Source: Streptomonospora sp. PA3 (GTDB lineage Bacteria; Actinomycetota; Actinomycetes; Streptosporangiales; Streptosporangiaceae). From it: a stretch of 64,000 nucleotides of DNA. A program made the translations under genes and the position numbers. Location of the stretch: positions 468,516-532,515 of the forward strand of contig NZ_VTZW01000010.1 in assembly GCF_009728995.1 (NCBI RefSeq). Direction: 5' to 3'. Below the pieces are notes generated by a model that had not been told where the DNA came from, ran no database searches, and worked only from the letters and a program-made list of their open reading frames with translations. Positions 1-8,724 of this stretch are shown here, piece by piece; the first letter of the stretch is position 1, and each line of letters begins with the position of its first letter.

Positions 1-70
1 CGGCGGGAATCGAAGGCGCGAGAACCGCGGTGACAGCGAGTGCGATGACCGCGCAGGTCTTCTTTAACAC
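1..70 (-). CDS. N-terminus of a secreted protein (partial)
   Basis: Only the first 23 codons lie inside the window; the gene runs off the left edge. Read on the minus strand from a GTG at 70, the peptide begins MLKKTCAVIALAVTAV and then LAPSIPA. That is a Lys-Lys n-region, a hydrophobic core and an Ala-x-Ala-like end, the form of a Sec signal peptide. A GGAAAGG ribosome site lies six bases before the GTG, which is why I prefer it to the in-frame ATG at 85. The second codon is TTA, a rare leucine codon in high-GC actinobacteria. The mature protein is not visible, so no function can be given. Confidence 0.6.
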   Translation of the reverse strand, partial: MLKKTCAVIALAVTAVLAPSIPA

Positions 71-711
71 AGTGCACCTTTCCATTGCATCATCATCCAT
101 CCCCGGAACGTAAGATAAGCCACCGGCCACACTTCGCGCAAGCCCCAAACCAGGGTTTACCAGGCTTCTACCGGCTATATATGTCTATAGTGCGGAAAAA
201 CGCATAAACAATGCACCGCGCCACCGAACCCGTCGGCGCCGCCCCCACCCCACTCGGTCGGCCACCGACATCGGCTGCGGCCTGCGGATTCACCGCCAAC
301 CAGGCCCTGACCAGGAAAAACACACTACTGCAGAGCCAGGAGCCCCTCCCAGGACACTCCTGCAGGCATCCCACACGCGCGGCCCATGCGCGCCGGGGCC
401 CTCGAAACAACCCCCACCTGCGAATTCTCGCGCCGTCGAAAATTCCGGGGTCCGACCGCGGGCCGCGAATGAGGACGAGCCGGACCGCCATTGATCGAGT
501 TCACCATTTTAGTGGAAGATAGCCAATGCAATGCACAGCCGCCGAGAGTCGCCGACGCCGAACGGATCGCCGGACGGGGCGGCAGACAGCGAGGCACCGG
601 AATCCCCTGCACACACAATACCCGCATCCGGCCGGGTGTGCCGCGGTTTTCCCCAGGTCACCACATGTCCGCATTGACCGGGTTTGTCGCCGACACAGAT
701 GGGGTGCACAC
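71..711. other. Intergenic region, no gene recognised
   Basis: About 640 bases between the partial secreted gene and the tRNA-Ala terminator. Its base composition is more AT-rich and uneven than the neighbouring genes. Open frames here are short, Arg/Pro-rich and overlapping on both strands, so I do not call a gene. The left end should hold the promoter of the minus-strand secreted gene. Confidence 0.5.
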
Positions 712-737
712 AAAAAGGAGACCGCGCTGCGGTCTCC
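712..737 (-). terminator. Terminator of tRNA-Ala
   Basis: A perfect 9-bp stem (GGAGACCGC, loop GCT, GCGGTCTCC at 717-737) is followed on the minus strand by five T residues (712-716). It lies about 65 bases downstream of the tRNA-Ala 3' end and has the classical intrinsic-terminator form, which is rare elsewhere in this window. Confidence 0.8.
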
Positions 738-800
738 TTACTAATCTGATTCGGACTTCCGCCGATCCAGAGCGGATTCGGCGGATATCCGCGATATGTG

Positions 801-874
801 TGGAGCTGAGGGGATTTGAACCCCTGACCCCCTCGATGCGAACGAGGTGCGCTACCGGACTGCGCCACAGCCCC
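801..874 (-). tRNA. tRNA-Ala (anticodon CGC)
   Basis: The minus strand folds into a full cloverleaf. The acceptor stem GGGGCTG pairs with CAGCTCC (one G-U), the D-arm is GCGC/GCGC, the anticodon stem is CCTCG/CGAGG with loop TTCGCAT (anticodon CGC, reading GCG), and the T-arm is AGGGG-TTCAAAT-CCCCT. The discriminator base is A and the CCA end is not fully encoded. Confidence 0.96.
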
Positions 875-951
875 TGAACAACGCTCCAAATACTAGCAGC
901 TTCGCGCGCGTGGTCCGAACCGCGCGGCCGCCGCGGGCGACCGAGCACGGC

Positions 952-1671
952 TCAGTCGCCCGCGGCACGCTGATGGGCGTCGGTGTACTGGTCGTAGACC
1001 TGGTTGCGCCGCTCCATCAGCTCGATGACCTGCGCCTCGCGCGCCGCTCTCGCCTCCTCGCGAGCCCGGCGCAGCTCGGCCAGCCGCCTGCGGCGGCGCG
1101 CCTCGGCGGCCCGCCGCTCGGCGTCGGCCTTGGCCGCCTCGCGCAGGAGCACCAGGTGGCCCGCCAGCAGCACGGCCGGCGGCGCCAGCACCCACCACGG
1201 CCCCAGGCCGGCGGCGACGCCGGCGCCGCTCAGCACGAGCAGCGCCGTCAGCCCGAACGTGCGGCGCCGGCGGCGCGCGATGACCTTGGCGCGGCTGACC
1301 CGCGGCCGCGGCGGCGGCGCTGCGGAGTACACGGCCGTCTCTTCGTACTCGGAGTCCTCCTCGGGCTCCCGCACGGGTGCGCTGCGCTCCATCGAGTCCG
1401 CCTCCGGCACCGCGTCGCCGCGGCCCTCGGGCGCGCCGGCGCCCGTCCCGGTCCGCTCGGTGTCCGCGGGGTCCGCATCGTTCGCGGCGGGGTCGCCGTC
1501 GGCGTCCTCCGCGGCGTCCGCGTCCGGGTCGGCGCCGAGGTCGGCATCGAGGTCGGCGTCCAGCTCCGCGCCGTCCTCGTGGTCCACTGCGGCGTCGCGG
1601 CGCAGCAGCATCGGCACCAGCACGATGAGCCAGACGACGACGATGGCGAGATACAGAGGAGAGCTGCTCAT
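952..1671 (-). CDS. sepX: SepX/GlpR-like cell-division membrane protein
   Basis: Predicted actinobacterial division protein of 239 residues. One transmembrane helix lies at about 5-23. A very acidic Asp/Ala/Glu-rich cytoplasmic linker covers about 26-115, two further helices lie at about 138-157 and 160-176, and a strongly basic, Arg/Glu-rich probable coiled coil covers 177-225. This layout and the position close to a gephyrin-like glp gene match SepX of Streptomyces and GlpR of Corynebacterium, membrane partners of Glp that act with FtsZ. The ATG has a strong GAGGAGGGG site. A 714-base gap separates it from the rimJ-like gene, so it may have its own promoter. The name rests on architecture and gene order, not on an alignment. 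Confidence 0.8.
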   Translation of the reverse strand: MSSSPLYLAIVVVWLIVLVPMLLRRDAAVDHEDGAELDADLDADLGADPDADAAEDADGDPAANDADPADTERTGTGAGAPEGRGDAVPEADSMERSAPVREPEEDSEYEETAVYSAAPPPRPRVSRAKVIARRRRRTFGLTALLVLSGAGVAAGLGPWWVLAPPAVLLAGHLVLLREAAKADAERRAAEARRRRRLAELRRAREEARAAREAQVIELMERRNQVYDQYTDAHQRAAGD

Positions 1672-2385
1672 GACCCCTCCTCGTACCGCCGACCACAGGA
1701 CAGCCCCAGACGCTCCGGCGGCAAGTTCCGTTCACGGCCCATGGCGGGTGGCGGCCTCTCGGCGGACCGCCCCGAGGTCACGATCCGGCGCCCGAGCCGT
1801 ACATCGTGCCACTCGTCATGCGCCGCCCCCCATGCGCCGTATGCACGTGTTGCCTGCATCGTTGGTGCGTCTACGTTCCGCACCGTACGACCAGGTGTCC
1901 ATAAATGCGCAGTATTCGGACCGGAGTGTCGTGAGATTACAGTCTTTCCTCTTCCCGCCCGTCGCCCACCACCTCCCTAACGGTGGCGCTGCGCGCCGAG
2001 CCCTTCTCCAGCCCGTCACCCACCGCCACCCCTAACGGTGGCGCTGCGCGCCGAGCCCAATCCCAGCCCGTCACCCACCACCACCGTCGAAAGAGGCACC
2101 AGGCGACAGACCTGTTCACGCGCTCCCGCGACGCGCCTCACCGGAAACGTCACGCACCGGATGCGTCGCGCGGCAGCATCGACGCCCGGTACCGGACGGC
2201 GCGGCCGCCGCCCGGTGCCCGGACACGCCGACCGAAGGCGGCGCGAACGCCGCGCCGGCGACGTTTTCCGGCCGGGTATCGGCGATTATCCCGCGAACGG
2301 CGATCGGCCGACACCGAATTGCGGACCCCGACCGTCGCAGCGGCCGACACCGGCCGCGACCACCGCAGCCGCGGCCGACCCCCGG
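1672..2385. other. Intergenic region upstream of sepX
   Basis: A 714-base gap between two minus-strand genes. It must hold the sepX promoter near 1700-1950, but I see no clear -10/-35 pair. It contains the dispersed 55-bp repeat at 1957-2086. The long plus-strand frame through here is an artefact of GC content. Confidence 0.5.
1957..2086. repeat. Dispersed intergenic 55-bp repeat, about 2.3 copies
   Basis: Two near-identical units (CTAACGGTGGCGCTGCGCGC at 1977 and 2032, period 55) are each preceded by a CCCGTC(A/G)CCCACC stretch, and a third partial copy ends at 2086. The same module, allowing substitutions, recurs at 8.39-8.62 kb and near 18.5 kb, always between genes. Confidence 0.75.
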
Positions 2386-3033
2386 CTAGGACGATCCGCC
2401 GGCCGCGCTGTCCGAGCCGGCCACCTGGCCGCGGCGGCGGCGCCAGCGCGCGAGCAGGCCGCCGGGGACGTCTTCGGTGGTCAGCGCGTAGGAGATGTGG
2501 TCGCGCCAGGCGCCGTCGATATGCAGCTGGCGCTTGCGCAGCCCCTCCTCGCGGAAGCCCAGCTTCTCCACCACCCGCCGGCTCGCCTGGTTCTCCGGCC
2601 GGATACTGGCCTCGATCCGGTGGAGCCCTACGGTGAAGAAGGCGTGGTCGACGGCGAGCGCCACCGCGGTCGGCGTGGCACCGCGACCGGCGCAAGCCCG
2701 GTCGATCCAGTAGCCCACCTGCCCCGAGCGCGCCGAGCCCCACACGATCGCGCTGATGGTGAGCTGCCCGGCGAAGACGCCGTCGTAGGTGATGGCCCAG
2801 GGCATGGAGACGCCGTGGCGGGCCTCGCGGCGGATCGCCTGCAGCATCGCCACATACGGCGAGAGCCCCGAGGTGTGCAGCGGCATCTCGGGATAGGTGG
2901 GCTCCCACGGGCGCAGCCATTCGGCGTTGCGGGTACGCGTCTCGCGCAGCGCGGCGGCGTCGCGCAGCCGCAGAGGGCGCAGGCCGACCGGGCCCTCCGT
3001 CAGGGTGATCGGCCACCCGCGGATCCGATTCAC
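2386..3033 (-). CDS. RimJ/RimL-family GNAT N-acetyltransferase
   Basis: GNAT acetyltransferase of 215 residues that should transfer acetyl from acetyl-CoA to an alpha-amino group, as RimJ does on ribosomal proteins. Visible family features are LRPLRLRDAAAL near the start, the central beta-sheet run including WAITYDGVFAGQLTI, the acetyl-CoA region RACAGRGATPTAVALAVDHA and the ending IRPENQASRRVVEKLGFREE. I start at the GTG at 3033 because GGAAGGA sits just upstream; a longer ATG form begins at 3069. It lies between moaB and sepX, a gene order I recall from other actinobacteria. The actual substrate cannot be read from the sequence. Confidence 0.85.
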   Translation of the reverse strand: MNRIRGWPITLTEGPVGLRPLRLRDAAALRETRTRNAEWLRPWEPTYPEMPLHTSGLSPYVAMLQAIRREARHGVSMPWAITYDGVFAGQLTISAIVWGSARSGQVGYWIDRACAGRGATPTAVALAVDHAFFTVGLHRIEASIRPENQASRRVVEKLGFREEGLRKRQLHIDGAWRDHISYALTTEDVPGGLLARWRRRRGQVAGSDSAAGGSS

Positions 3034-3177
3034 GTCGCGTCCTTCCGGCGCCTCCGGCCCCCGGCGCATCCGGTGGCGGGCCGACGGGTGCGGTCTGCGC
3101 TCCCGTGGGGAAACGGGCGGGAAACGTGTGGTGTCCCGTTCTGTGTCTTCCAGTATTCCACCACCGTCGGCGCGCCG

Positions 3178-3723
3178 TCAGGTGCCGGGTACCGGGTGGT
3201 CGCCGCCGCGCAGCTGGTCGAGGGCGTGGGCGAGGATCGGGCCGAGTACGGCCATGCCGTCCCGGACTCCGCCGCTGGATCCGGGCAGGTTGACCACCAG
3301 CATGCGCCGGCCGTCGCGCTCGACCACCCCGGCGAGTCCGCGGGAGAGCACCGCGGAGGCGACGCCCTTGGCGCGCCCCGCCTCGCGCAGCGCCTCGGCG
3401 ATGCCGGGGATCTCGTAGGCCAGCAGGGGGCGGGTCGCCTCGGGGGTGGCGTCGGTGGGGCTGAGTCCGGTGCCGCCCGTCGTCAGAGCCGCATCGCACC
3501 CCTTGCCGGCGGCCCGCAGCAGGGCGTCGCCGACCGGCGGCCCGTCGGGGACCACCCACGGCCCTTCGACCACGACGCCGTCCAGGCGCACCAACTCCTC
3601 GCGCAGCACCGCGCCGGAGCGGTCGGGGTAGACGCCCGCAGCGGCGCGGTTCGAGGCGGTGATCACGGCGACGCGGTAGCGGGGCGCCAGCGGATCGGCC
3701 GCGCCTTCCACTCCGCCGCTCAC
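3178..3723 (-). CDS. moaB: MoaB/Mog-family molybdopterin protein
   Basis: Molybdenum-cofactor protein of 181 residues, expected to bind or adenylylate molybdopterin in the cytoplasm. The MoCF-fold signatures are VAVITASNRAAAGVYPDRSG, the loop LTTGGTGLSPTDATPEAT (the TGGTG substrate loop) and LPGSSGGVRDGM near the C-terminus. The GTG at 3723 overlaps the moaC stop codon in a GTGA junction, so the two are translationally coupled. A longer upstream extension is a shadow of moaC and was rejected. Confidence 0.92.
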   Translation of the reverse strand: MSGGVEGAADPLAPRYRVAVITASNRAAAGVYPDRSGAVLREELVRLDGVVVEGPWVVPDGPPVGDALLRAAGKGCDAALTTGGTGLSPTDATPEATRPLLAYEIPGIAEALREAGRAKGVASAVLSRGLAGVVERDGRRMLVVNLPGSSGGVRDGMAVLGPILAHALDQLRGGDHPVPGT

Positions 3724-4208
3724 CGCGACCGCCTCCAGTCCCCCGTCTTGCCGCCGGTCTTCTCCTCCACCCGGACGTCGGTGACCACGGCTTCGGGGTC
3801 GATCGCCTTGACCATGTCCACCAGGCCCAGCGCGGCGGTCATCACGCTGGTCAGCGCCTCCATCTCCACCCCGGTGCGGTCGGCGGTGCGCACTGTCGCG
3901 CTGATGAGCACGCCGTCGTCGACGACCTCCAGCGCCACGTCGACGCCGTGGATCGCGATGGGATGGCACAGCGGGACCAGGTCGGGGGTGCGCTTGGCCC
4001 CCTGGATGCCGGCCAGCCGGGCGACGGCGAGCGCGTCGCCCTTGGGCACCCCGTCACCGCGGAGCGCGGCGACGGTCTCGGCCGACAACCGCACCCGCCC
4101 GGTGGCGGTGGCCGTGCGGGCGCTGACGGCCTTGGCCGACACGTCGACCATCCGCGCGGCGCCGGCGGAGTCCAGGTGGCTCAGCCCGGAGGGGTGGTCC
4201 TCTGCCAT
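3720..4208 (-). CDS. moaC: Cyclic pyranopterin monophosphate synthase
   Basis: Second enzyme of molybdenum-cofactor synthesis, converting the MoaA product to cyclic pyranopterin monophosphate. The 162 residues carry the family hallmarks: MVDVSAKAVSARTATATGRV, GDALAVARLAGIQGAKRT, the catalytic stretch VPLCHPIAIHGVDV and TGVEMEALTSVMTAALGLVDM with its conserved Glu-Met-Glu. The ATG follows a good GAGGAGG site. It begins 37 bases after glp and overlaps moaB by four bases, so all three are probably one transcript. moaA and moaE are not in the window. Confidence 0.96.
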   Translation of the reverse strand: MAEDHPSGLSHLDSAGAARMVDVSAKAVSARTATATGRVRLSAETVAALRGDGVPKGDALAVARLAGIQGAKRTPDLVPLCHPIAIHGVDVALEVVDDGVLISATVRTADRTGVEMEALTSVMTAALGLVDMVKAIDPEAVVTDVRVEEKTGGKTGDWRRSR

Positions 4209-4245
4209 GGGTTCGTCCTCCTCGGCGGGGTCGTACAGCCTTCGG

Positions 4246-5481
4246 TCACGGGTGGGCGGGCAGTTGCAGCACCTCCACCACGCTGCCCTCGGGCAGCTCG
4301 GTGACCGCCTCGGGCACCACCACCAGCGCGTTGGTATCCGCGAGTGCGGAGAGCTGGTGCGAGCCCTGCCGCGTGGCGGGCTGCGCGGTGTAGGCGGTGG
4401 AACCGCCGCCGCTGTCGTACTCCAGAACCGCCCGCAGGTAGGAGCGCCGCCCTCGGGGCGAGTGCGGCACGGGCGCGGTCAGGCGGGCGTGCACGACCGG
4501 CAGCGGGTCGGGCGGCAGTCCGCGCAGCCGGCGCAGCGCGGGCCGCACGAACAGTTGGAAGGAGACATAGGAGCTGACGGGATTGCCGGGCAGGGTCAGG
4601 ATGGGGGTGGCGGACTCTCCCACGGTCCCCGCGCCCTGCGGCATTCCCGGCTGCATGGCGACCTTGTCGAAGCGCACCGTGCCCAGGCGCGACAGCACCT
4701 CTTTGACCACGTCGTAGGCGCCCATGCTCACGCCGCCGGTGGTGAGGACGATGTCGGCCTCCACCAGCGCGTCCTCGATCGTCTCCAGGACCGTGGCCGG
4801 GTCGTCGCCGACGAAGCCGCGTCGGTAGGCGGCGCAGCCCGCCTCCAGCGCCGCGGCGGTGAGCATGTAGCTGTTGGACTCCCAGATCTGGCCGGGGCCG
4901 ATCGGCGAGCCCGGTTCGACCAGTTCCGCACCGGTGGAGAGCACGACCACGCGCGGACGGGGGTGCACGGGCGCTGACGCGCGTCCCACGGCCGCCAGCA
5001 CCGCGAGCTCCCCGGCGCCCAGGCGCGCACCGCGCTGCAGGACGGTGGAGCCCTTCTCGACGTCCTCGCCGGCCCGGCGGATCGCGTTGCCGCGGCGCAC
5101 CGGCCGGTCCACGGCCACCGTCGCCTGGCCGCCGTCGGTCCACTCCACGGGCACGACCGCGTCGGCGCCCCGGGGTAGGGGCGCACCGGTCATGATCCTG
5201 GCGCAGTGGCCGGGGCGCACGGCGGTGGGCGACACGTCGCCGGCGGGGATGTCGGCGACCACGGGCAGCCGCACGGGGGTGTCCGAGGAGGCGCCGGCGA
5301 GGTCGTCGGCGTTCACCGCGTAGCCGTCCATCGAGGAGTTGTCGAACTGCGGCAGCGAGACCGCCGACGTCACGGGTTCGGCGAGCACGCCGCCGTGGGC
5401 GCGCAGCAGGTCCAGCTCGATGGGTTCGAGCGGCTCGACCAGGTCCAGGACGTCTCGGATGTGCTGCTCGACGGTCTTCAT
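4246..5481 (-). CDS. glp: Gephyrin-like MoeA/Glp protein
   Basis: MoeA-fold protein of 411 residues. By homology it ligates molybdenum to adenylylated molybdopterin. The Glp subgroup in Corynebacterium instead binds FtsZ and the membrane receptor GlpR (SepX). Visible motifs are FDNSSMDGYA near residue 45, RIMTGAPLPRGADAVVPVE, STGAELVEPG, the MPT-binding TTGGVSMGAYD, and LTLPGNPVSSYVSFQ. The start has a GAGGGAG site. Gene order galU-glp-moaC-moaB-rimJ-sepX makes the cell-division role attractive, but the sequence alone cannot separate a cofactor enzyme from a Glp scaffold; it may do both. 67 bases separate it from galU. Confidence 0.85.
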   Translation of the reverse strand: MKTVEQHIRDVLDLVEPLEPIELDLLRAHGGVLAEPVTSAVSLPQFDNSSMDGYAVNADDLAGASSDTPVRLPVVADIPAGDVSPTAVRPGHCARIMTGAPLPRGADAVVPVEWTDGGQATVAVDRPVRRGNAIRRAGEDVEKGSTVLQRGARLGAGELAVLAAVGRASAPVHPRPRVVVLSTGAELVEPGSPIGPGQIWESNSYMLTAAALEAGCAAYRRGFVGDDPATVLETIEDALVEADIVLTTGGVSMGAYDVVKEVLSRLGTVRFDKVAMQPGMPQGAGTVGESATPILTLPGNPVSSYVSFQLFVRPALRRLRGLPPDPLPVVHARLTAPVPHSPRGRRSYLRAVLEYDSGGGSTAYTAQPATRQGSHQLSALADTNALVVVPEAVTELPEGSVVEVLQLPAHP

Positions 5482-5548
5482 CGTGCTCCCTCACCCACTG
5501 TCCGGAGAATGCCGCGGTCCCGCCGCGGCGGAGGCGGTGGCGGCGGGA

Positions 5549-6475
5549 TCAGGCCCGCTCGTCGGCGGAGTGCCGGTCGACGAACTCGCGCAGCCACGGC
5601 AGGAAGTCCGCGGCCAGGTCCGGGCGCTCACAGGCGAATTCCACCACAGTCCGGAGATAGTCGGCCTTGTTTCCGGTGTCGTAGCGCTGGCCGCGGAAGA
5701 GGACGCCGTGCACCGGGCCGCCGTCGGCGGGCTTGCGCCGGGCCAGCTCCAGCAGGGCGTCGGTGAGCTGGATCTCGCCGCCGCGCCCCGGAGGGGTCTC
5801 CCGGAGGACGTCGAAGACGGCGGGGTCGCAGATGTAGCGGCCGATGACCGCCCAGCGGCTGGGCGCCTGGTCGGGTGCGGGCTTTTCGACGAGGTCGGTG
5901 ACGGCGACGACGTCGTCCTCGCCGGTGGGTTCGATGGCGGCGCAGCCGTAGAGGGAGACCTGCTCGGGTTCGACCTCCATGAGGGCGACGACGCTGCCGC
6001 CGTAGGTGTCGCGCACCTGGATCATGCGCCGCAGCAGGGCCTCGCGCCTGCCGATGAGGTCGTCGCCGAGCAGCACCGCGAACGGCTCGTCGCCGACGTG
6101 GGCCGAGGCGCACAGCACGGCGTGGCCCAGACCGCGCGGCTCGCCCTGGCGGACGTAGTGGACCTGCGCCAACTCGCTGGACTCGCGCACGGAGTGCAGG
6201 CGCTGGGTGTCGCTCTTGGCCCGCAGCGCCTCCTCCAGCTCATAGGCGCGGTCGAAGTGGTCCTCGATGGAGCGCTTGGATCGGCCGGTGACCATGAGCA
6301 CGTCGTCCAGGCCGGCGTCGACGGCCTCTTCGACGACGTACTGGATGGCCGGCTTGTCGACGATGGGCAGCATCTCCTTGGGCGTCGCCTTGGTGGCCGG
6401 GAGGAACCGGGTGCCCAGCCCGGCCGCGGGTACGACGGCCTTGGCGACGCCGGAGCGGCGGTCTGTATCTGTCAT
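5549..6475 (-). CDS. galU: UTP-glucose-1-phosphate uridylyltransferase
   Basis: Makes UDP-glucose from UTP and glucose-1-phosphate for cell-wall glycans, trehalose and polysaccharide. The 308 residues are full length. The nucleotide-binding start VVPAAGLGTRFLPATKATPK, the region MLPIVDKPAIQYVVEEAVDAG, GLGHAVLCA and LLGDDLIGRREALLRRMI are diagnostic. Upstream of the ATG I see no ribosome site, but TAAAGT lies 7-12 bases before it, so a leaderless transcript is likely. It heads the minus-strand glp/moaC/moaB group and is divergent from the cyclo-ligase gene at 6635. Confidence 0.96.
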   Translation of the reverse strand: MTDTDRRSGVAKAVVPAAGLGTRFLPATKATPKEMLPIVDKPAIQYVVEEAVDAGLDDVLMVTGRSKRSIEDHFDRAYELEEALRAKSDTQRLHSVRESSELAQVHYVRQGEPRGLGHAVLCASAHVGDEPFAVLLGDDLIGRREALLRRMIQVRDTYGGSVVALMEVEPEQVSLYGCAAIEPTGEDDVVAVTDLVEKPAPDQAPSRWAVIGRYICDPAVFDVLRETPPGRGGEIQLTDALLELARRKPADGGPVHGVLFRGQRYDTGNKADYLRTVVEFACERPDLAADFLPWLREFVDRHSADERA

Positions 6476-6634
6476 GTCGGCACTTTAGGACACCGGCCGG
6501 GCGCTCGGCGTCCGGCGCGCGTGGCCGATTCCCGGCGGGTGCAGCGGGGCCGCGGGAGCGTCCCCCTGCTACCGGAGGCGCCGGGTGCGCCCGGCCGCCG
6601 CGCGCCGCGCCCGGACCTGCGAGACTGCTGTGCC

Positions 6635-7222
6635 GTGACCGCACAGGAGACCAAGCAGGACATGCGCCGGCGCATCGTCGCGGCGCGGCGGGCCATGCCC
6701 GAGGACGATCGGGCGGCCGCCGGGTCGGCGATCCGCGACGCGCTGGGCCAGGATCCGCTGCTCACGACGGGCGGTACCGTCGCCGTCTACTACTCCGTGG
6801 GCACCGAGCCCGATACCCGCAAGCTGATCGCGACGCTGTGGAAGCGCGGCACCTACGTGCTGCTGCCTGTGTTCCTCGACAGCGGCGAGCTGGACTGGGC
6901 GGCCTATGAGGGACCCGACAGCCTGGAGCCGGCCCGGCACGGCCTGCTGGAGCCGGTCGGCCGCCGCTACGGCCCCGACGCGGTGCGCCGGGCCGCTGCG
7001 GTGGTGTGCCCGGCGCTCGCGGTCGACGGCCGGGGGTTGCGGCTGGGCCGAGGGGCCGGCTGCTACGACAGGGCGCTGGCGCGGGTGGGGCCAAACACGC
7101 TCACCCTGGCGGTGATTTACGACACAGAGCTGGTGGAGTCCGTTCCGGCCGAGCCGCATGACCGGCCGGTGGGCGGTGTGGTGACACCGGGCGGGGGCCT
7201 ACGAATGCTCGCGGGCGCGTGA
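6635..7222 (+). CDS. 5-formyltetrahydrofolate cyclo-ligase
   Basis: ATP-dependent enzyme returning 5-formyl-THF to 5,10-methenyl-THF in one-carbon metabolism. The 195 residues contain the N-terminal KQDMRRRIVAARRAM helix, YYSVGTEPDTRKLI, the central PVGRRYGPDAV and the nucleotide-binding loop GRGAGCYDRAL; the family usually has GYYDR, and a Cys replaces the first Tyr here. The GTG at 6635 fits best by length, and the lack of a ribosome site suggests leaderless translation. An ATG at 6661 is a shorter alternative. It is divergent from galU and followed by fmdB, a pairing I recall from other actinobacteria. Confidence 0.93.
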   Translation: MTAQETKQDMRRRIVAARRAMPEDDRAAAGSAIRDALGQDPLLTTGGTVAVYYSVGTEPDTRKLIATLWKRGTYVLLPVFLDSGELDWAAYEGPDSLEPARHGLLEPVGRRYGPDAVRRAAAVVCPALAVDGRGLRLGRGAGCYDRALARVGPNTLTLAVIYDTELVESVPAEPHDRPVGGVVTPGGGLRMLAGA

Positions 7223-7392
7223 GCGGCCCGCGGGGGCCCGGGGGGAACACCCGGTACCCGGGCGGTGTTGCAGCATGTCGGCAGCGCGATCGCCGGATCT
7301 CTGCGGCGCAGCACCCCCGATGTCGCGGCTGTGCTGCCCGAGCGCATAATATTTGGCAGTCGACGGGTGAGAGTGCCAGCAAGGAGGACCCA

Positions 7393-7770
7393 GTGCCGAC
7401 GTACCAGTACGCATGCACCGAGTGCGGCTCCGAGATGGAGGTCGTGCAGAGCTTCAGCGACGACTCGCTGACCGTCTGCCCCGAGTGCCAGGGACGGCTC
7501 CGCAAGGTGTACTCCGCCGTGGGCATCGTCTTCAAGGGCTCGGGCTTCTACCGCACCGACAGCAACTCCTCGTCGGACCGCTCTTCGACGGCGGCCTCCG
7601 GCTCCAGCAGCGACTCCAACGGCTCGGCGAAGAGCGAGTCGGCCTCCTCCGGCTCGGACTCCGCGCCGGCGAAGTCGGACTCCTCCTCCAGCTCCTCCAG
7701 CGGCTCGGCAGAGAGCAAGAGCAGCAGCAAGGCCCCGGCCGGCTCCGGCGCCGCCGCCGCGAGCAGCTGA
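7393..7770 (+). CDS. FmdB-family zinc-ribbon protein
   Basis: Small protein of 125 residues. The first 60 residues form the FmdB zinc ribbon, with PTYQYACTECGSEMEV and a second knuckle CPECQGRLRKVYSAVGIVFK. The remaining half is a low-complexity Ser-rich tail (SSSDSNGSAKSESASSGSD and similar) with scattered acidic and Lys residues, probably disordered. FmdB proteins were first linked to formamidase regulation, but the cellular role of this group is unknown. The GTG follows AAGGAGG at good spacing. No regulator or partner is visible next to it. Confidence 0.9.
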   Translation: MPTYQYACTECGSEMEVVQSFSDDSLTVCPECQGRLRKVYSAVGIVFKGSGFYRTDSNSSSDRSSTAASGSSSDSNGSAKSESASSGSDSAPAKSDSSSSSSSGSAESKSSSKAPAGSGAAAASS

Positions 7771-8724
7771 GGTCCGCCTGTCGCCCTCACGGGTGACTCC
7801 CCGCGCCGCGGTTCCTTCCGGCCCGGCGCCCGCCGCTGCAGCGGTACACGCCTGATACGGGGCGGGAGAACTCGCCCGCCCCTCGACGTCCGCCGCGGAC
7901 ACCGAACGCGCTCCCGCCCATCACGCAGGCCCTCGGGTGGCACTGCCGAGCAGGCACCCCCGACCGGGGGTCGTGCTGCGCCGCGGCGGCGGTCATCCGG
8001 CATCGGCGAGGGTCCGGCCGCGGGCCGGCGCCGGACGGCGGCGCCTTGCGGTACGGCCCCGCCGCGATCGCCGCGCGAGCCGAGTGCGAGCGCGCCCATT
8101 CTCGCGCGGCGGCGTTCGAGTTCGCCTCTCCCGGTCGGCACCGCGCACCCCGTTCGGCGCCGAGCGCGCGCACCCTTGCTCGCGCGGCGGCATTCCGGCC
8201 GCCTCACCCGATCGGCGCCACACCCCGCCCCGAGCGCAAGCGGACCTCCCTGCGCGCGGCGGCGCTTCCGGCCACCTCCGATCGGTTCGCGCGCTCCGCT
8301 CGGTACCGACCCCCGGCGCCTGTGGACAACCACCGCACGCTGCCGCGGCGGGACTCTACGGTACGGGTATGGATGCCTACCTGCCCGCCCGTCACCCGCC
8401 ACCGCCCCCAACGGAGACGCTCCGCGCCACCCCTCCCATCACCCGTCGCCCACCACCACCACTGACCGAGACGCTCCGCGCCATCCCCCTCATCACCCGT
8501 CACCCGCCACCACCCCTGACCGAGACGCTCCGCGCCACCCCGCGCACCATCCGTAGCGCGCCATCGCCCGCGACCGAGACGCTGGGCGCCGCGGCCCCTG
8601 GTTCCCCTCGGCCAGCGGCGCGAAAGGCGCACCGCGCCGAGCTGACTTCTCCTGACGCCCGTGCCGCCCGCGGCACCGCCCCGTCCCCTTCGCCGGCGGT
8701 CCGTCCTCACCCGGCGGCCGGGCC
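7771..8724. other. Intergenic region with repeats
   Basis: A 950-base gap between fmdB and the SAF protein. Its first 600 bases are very GC-rich and open in several frames on both strands, but none has a ribosome site or a recognisable product. The right part (8386-8600) is a tandem array of 54-bp repeats. I see no RNA gene. Confidence 0.5.
8386..8600. repeat. Tandem array of four 54-bp intergenic repeats
   Basis: The key word GAGACGCT(C/G)(C/G)GCGCC starts at 8414, 8468, 8522 and 8576, an exact 54-base period. Units are joined by C-rich CCCGTCACCCGCCACCACC-like linkers. The last copy has diverged. The same word pair is found in reverse complement at 18486-18525 and in a 55-bp version at 1957-2086. 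The length is a multiple of three, which creates false open frames. Confidence 0.85.

Noticed and set aside
168-713. Small open frames between the partial gene and tRNA-Ala
   Set aside because: They overlap on both strands, lack ribosome sites and have no recognisable product.
2038-4977. A 979-codon plus-strand open frame
   Set aside because: It lies antisense to rimJ-like, moaB, moaC and glp, all with clear motifs, and has no ribosome site.
8386-8600. Possible CRISPR array
   Set aside because: Repeat units are joined by similar, not unique, spacers; the repeat is not a clean palindrome-ended 28-37-mer and no cas gene is present.
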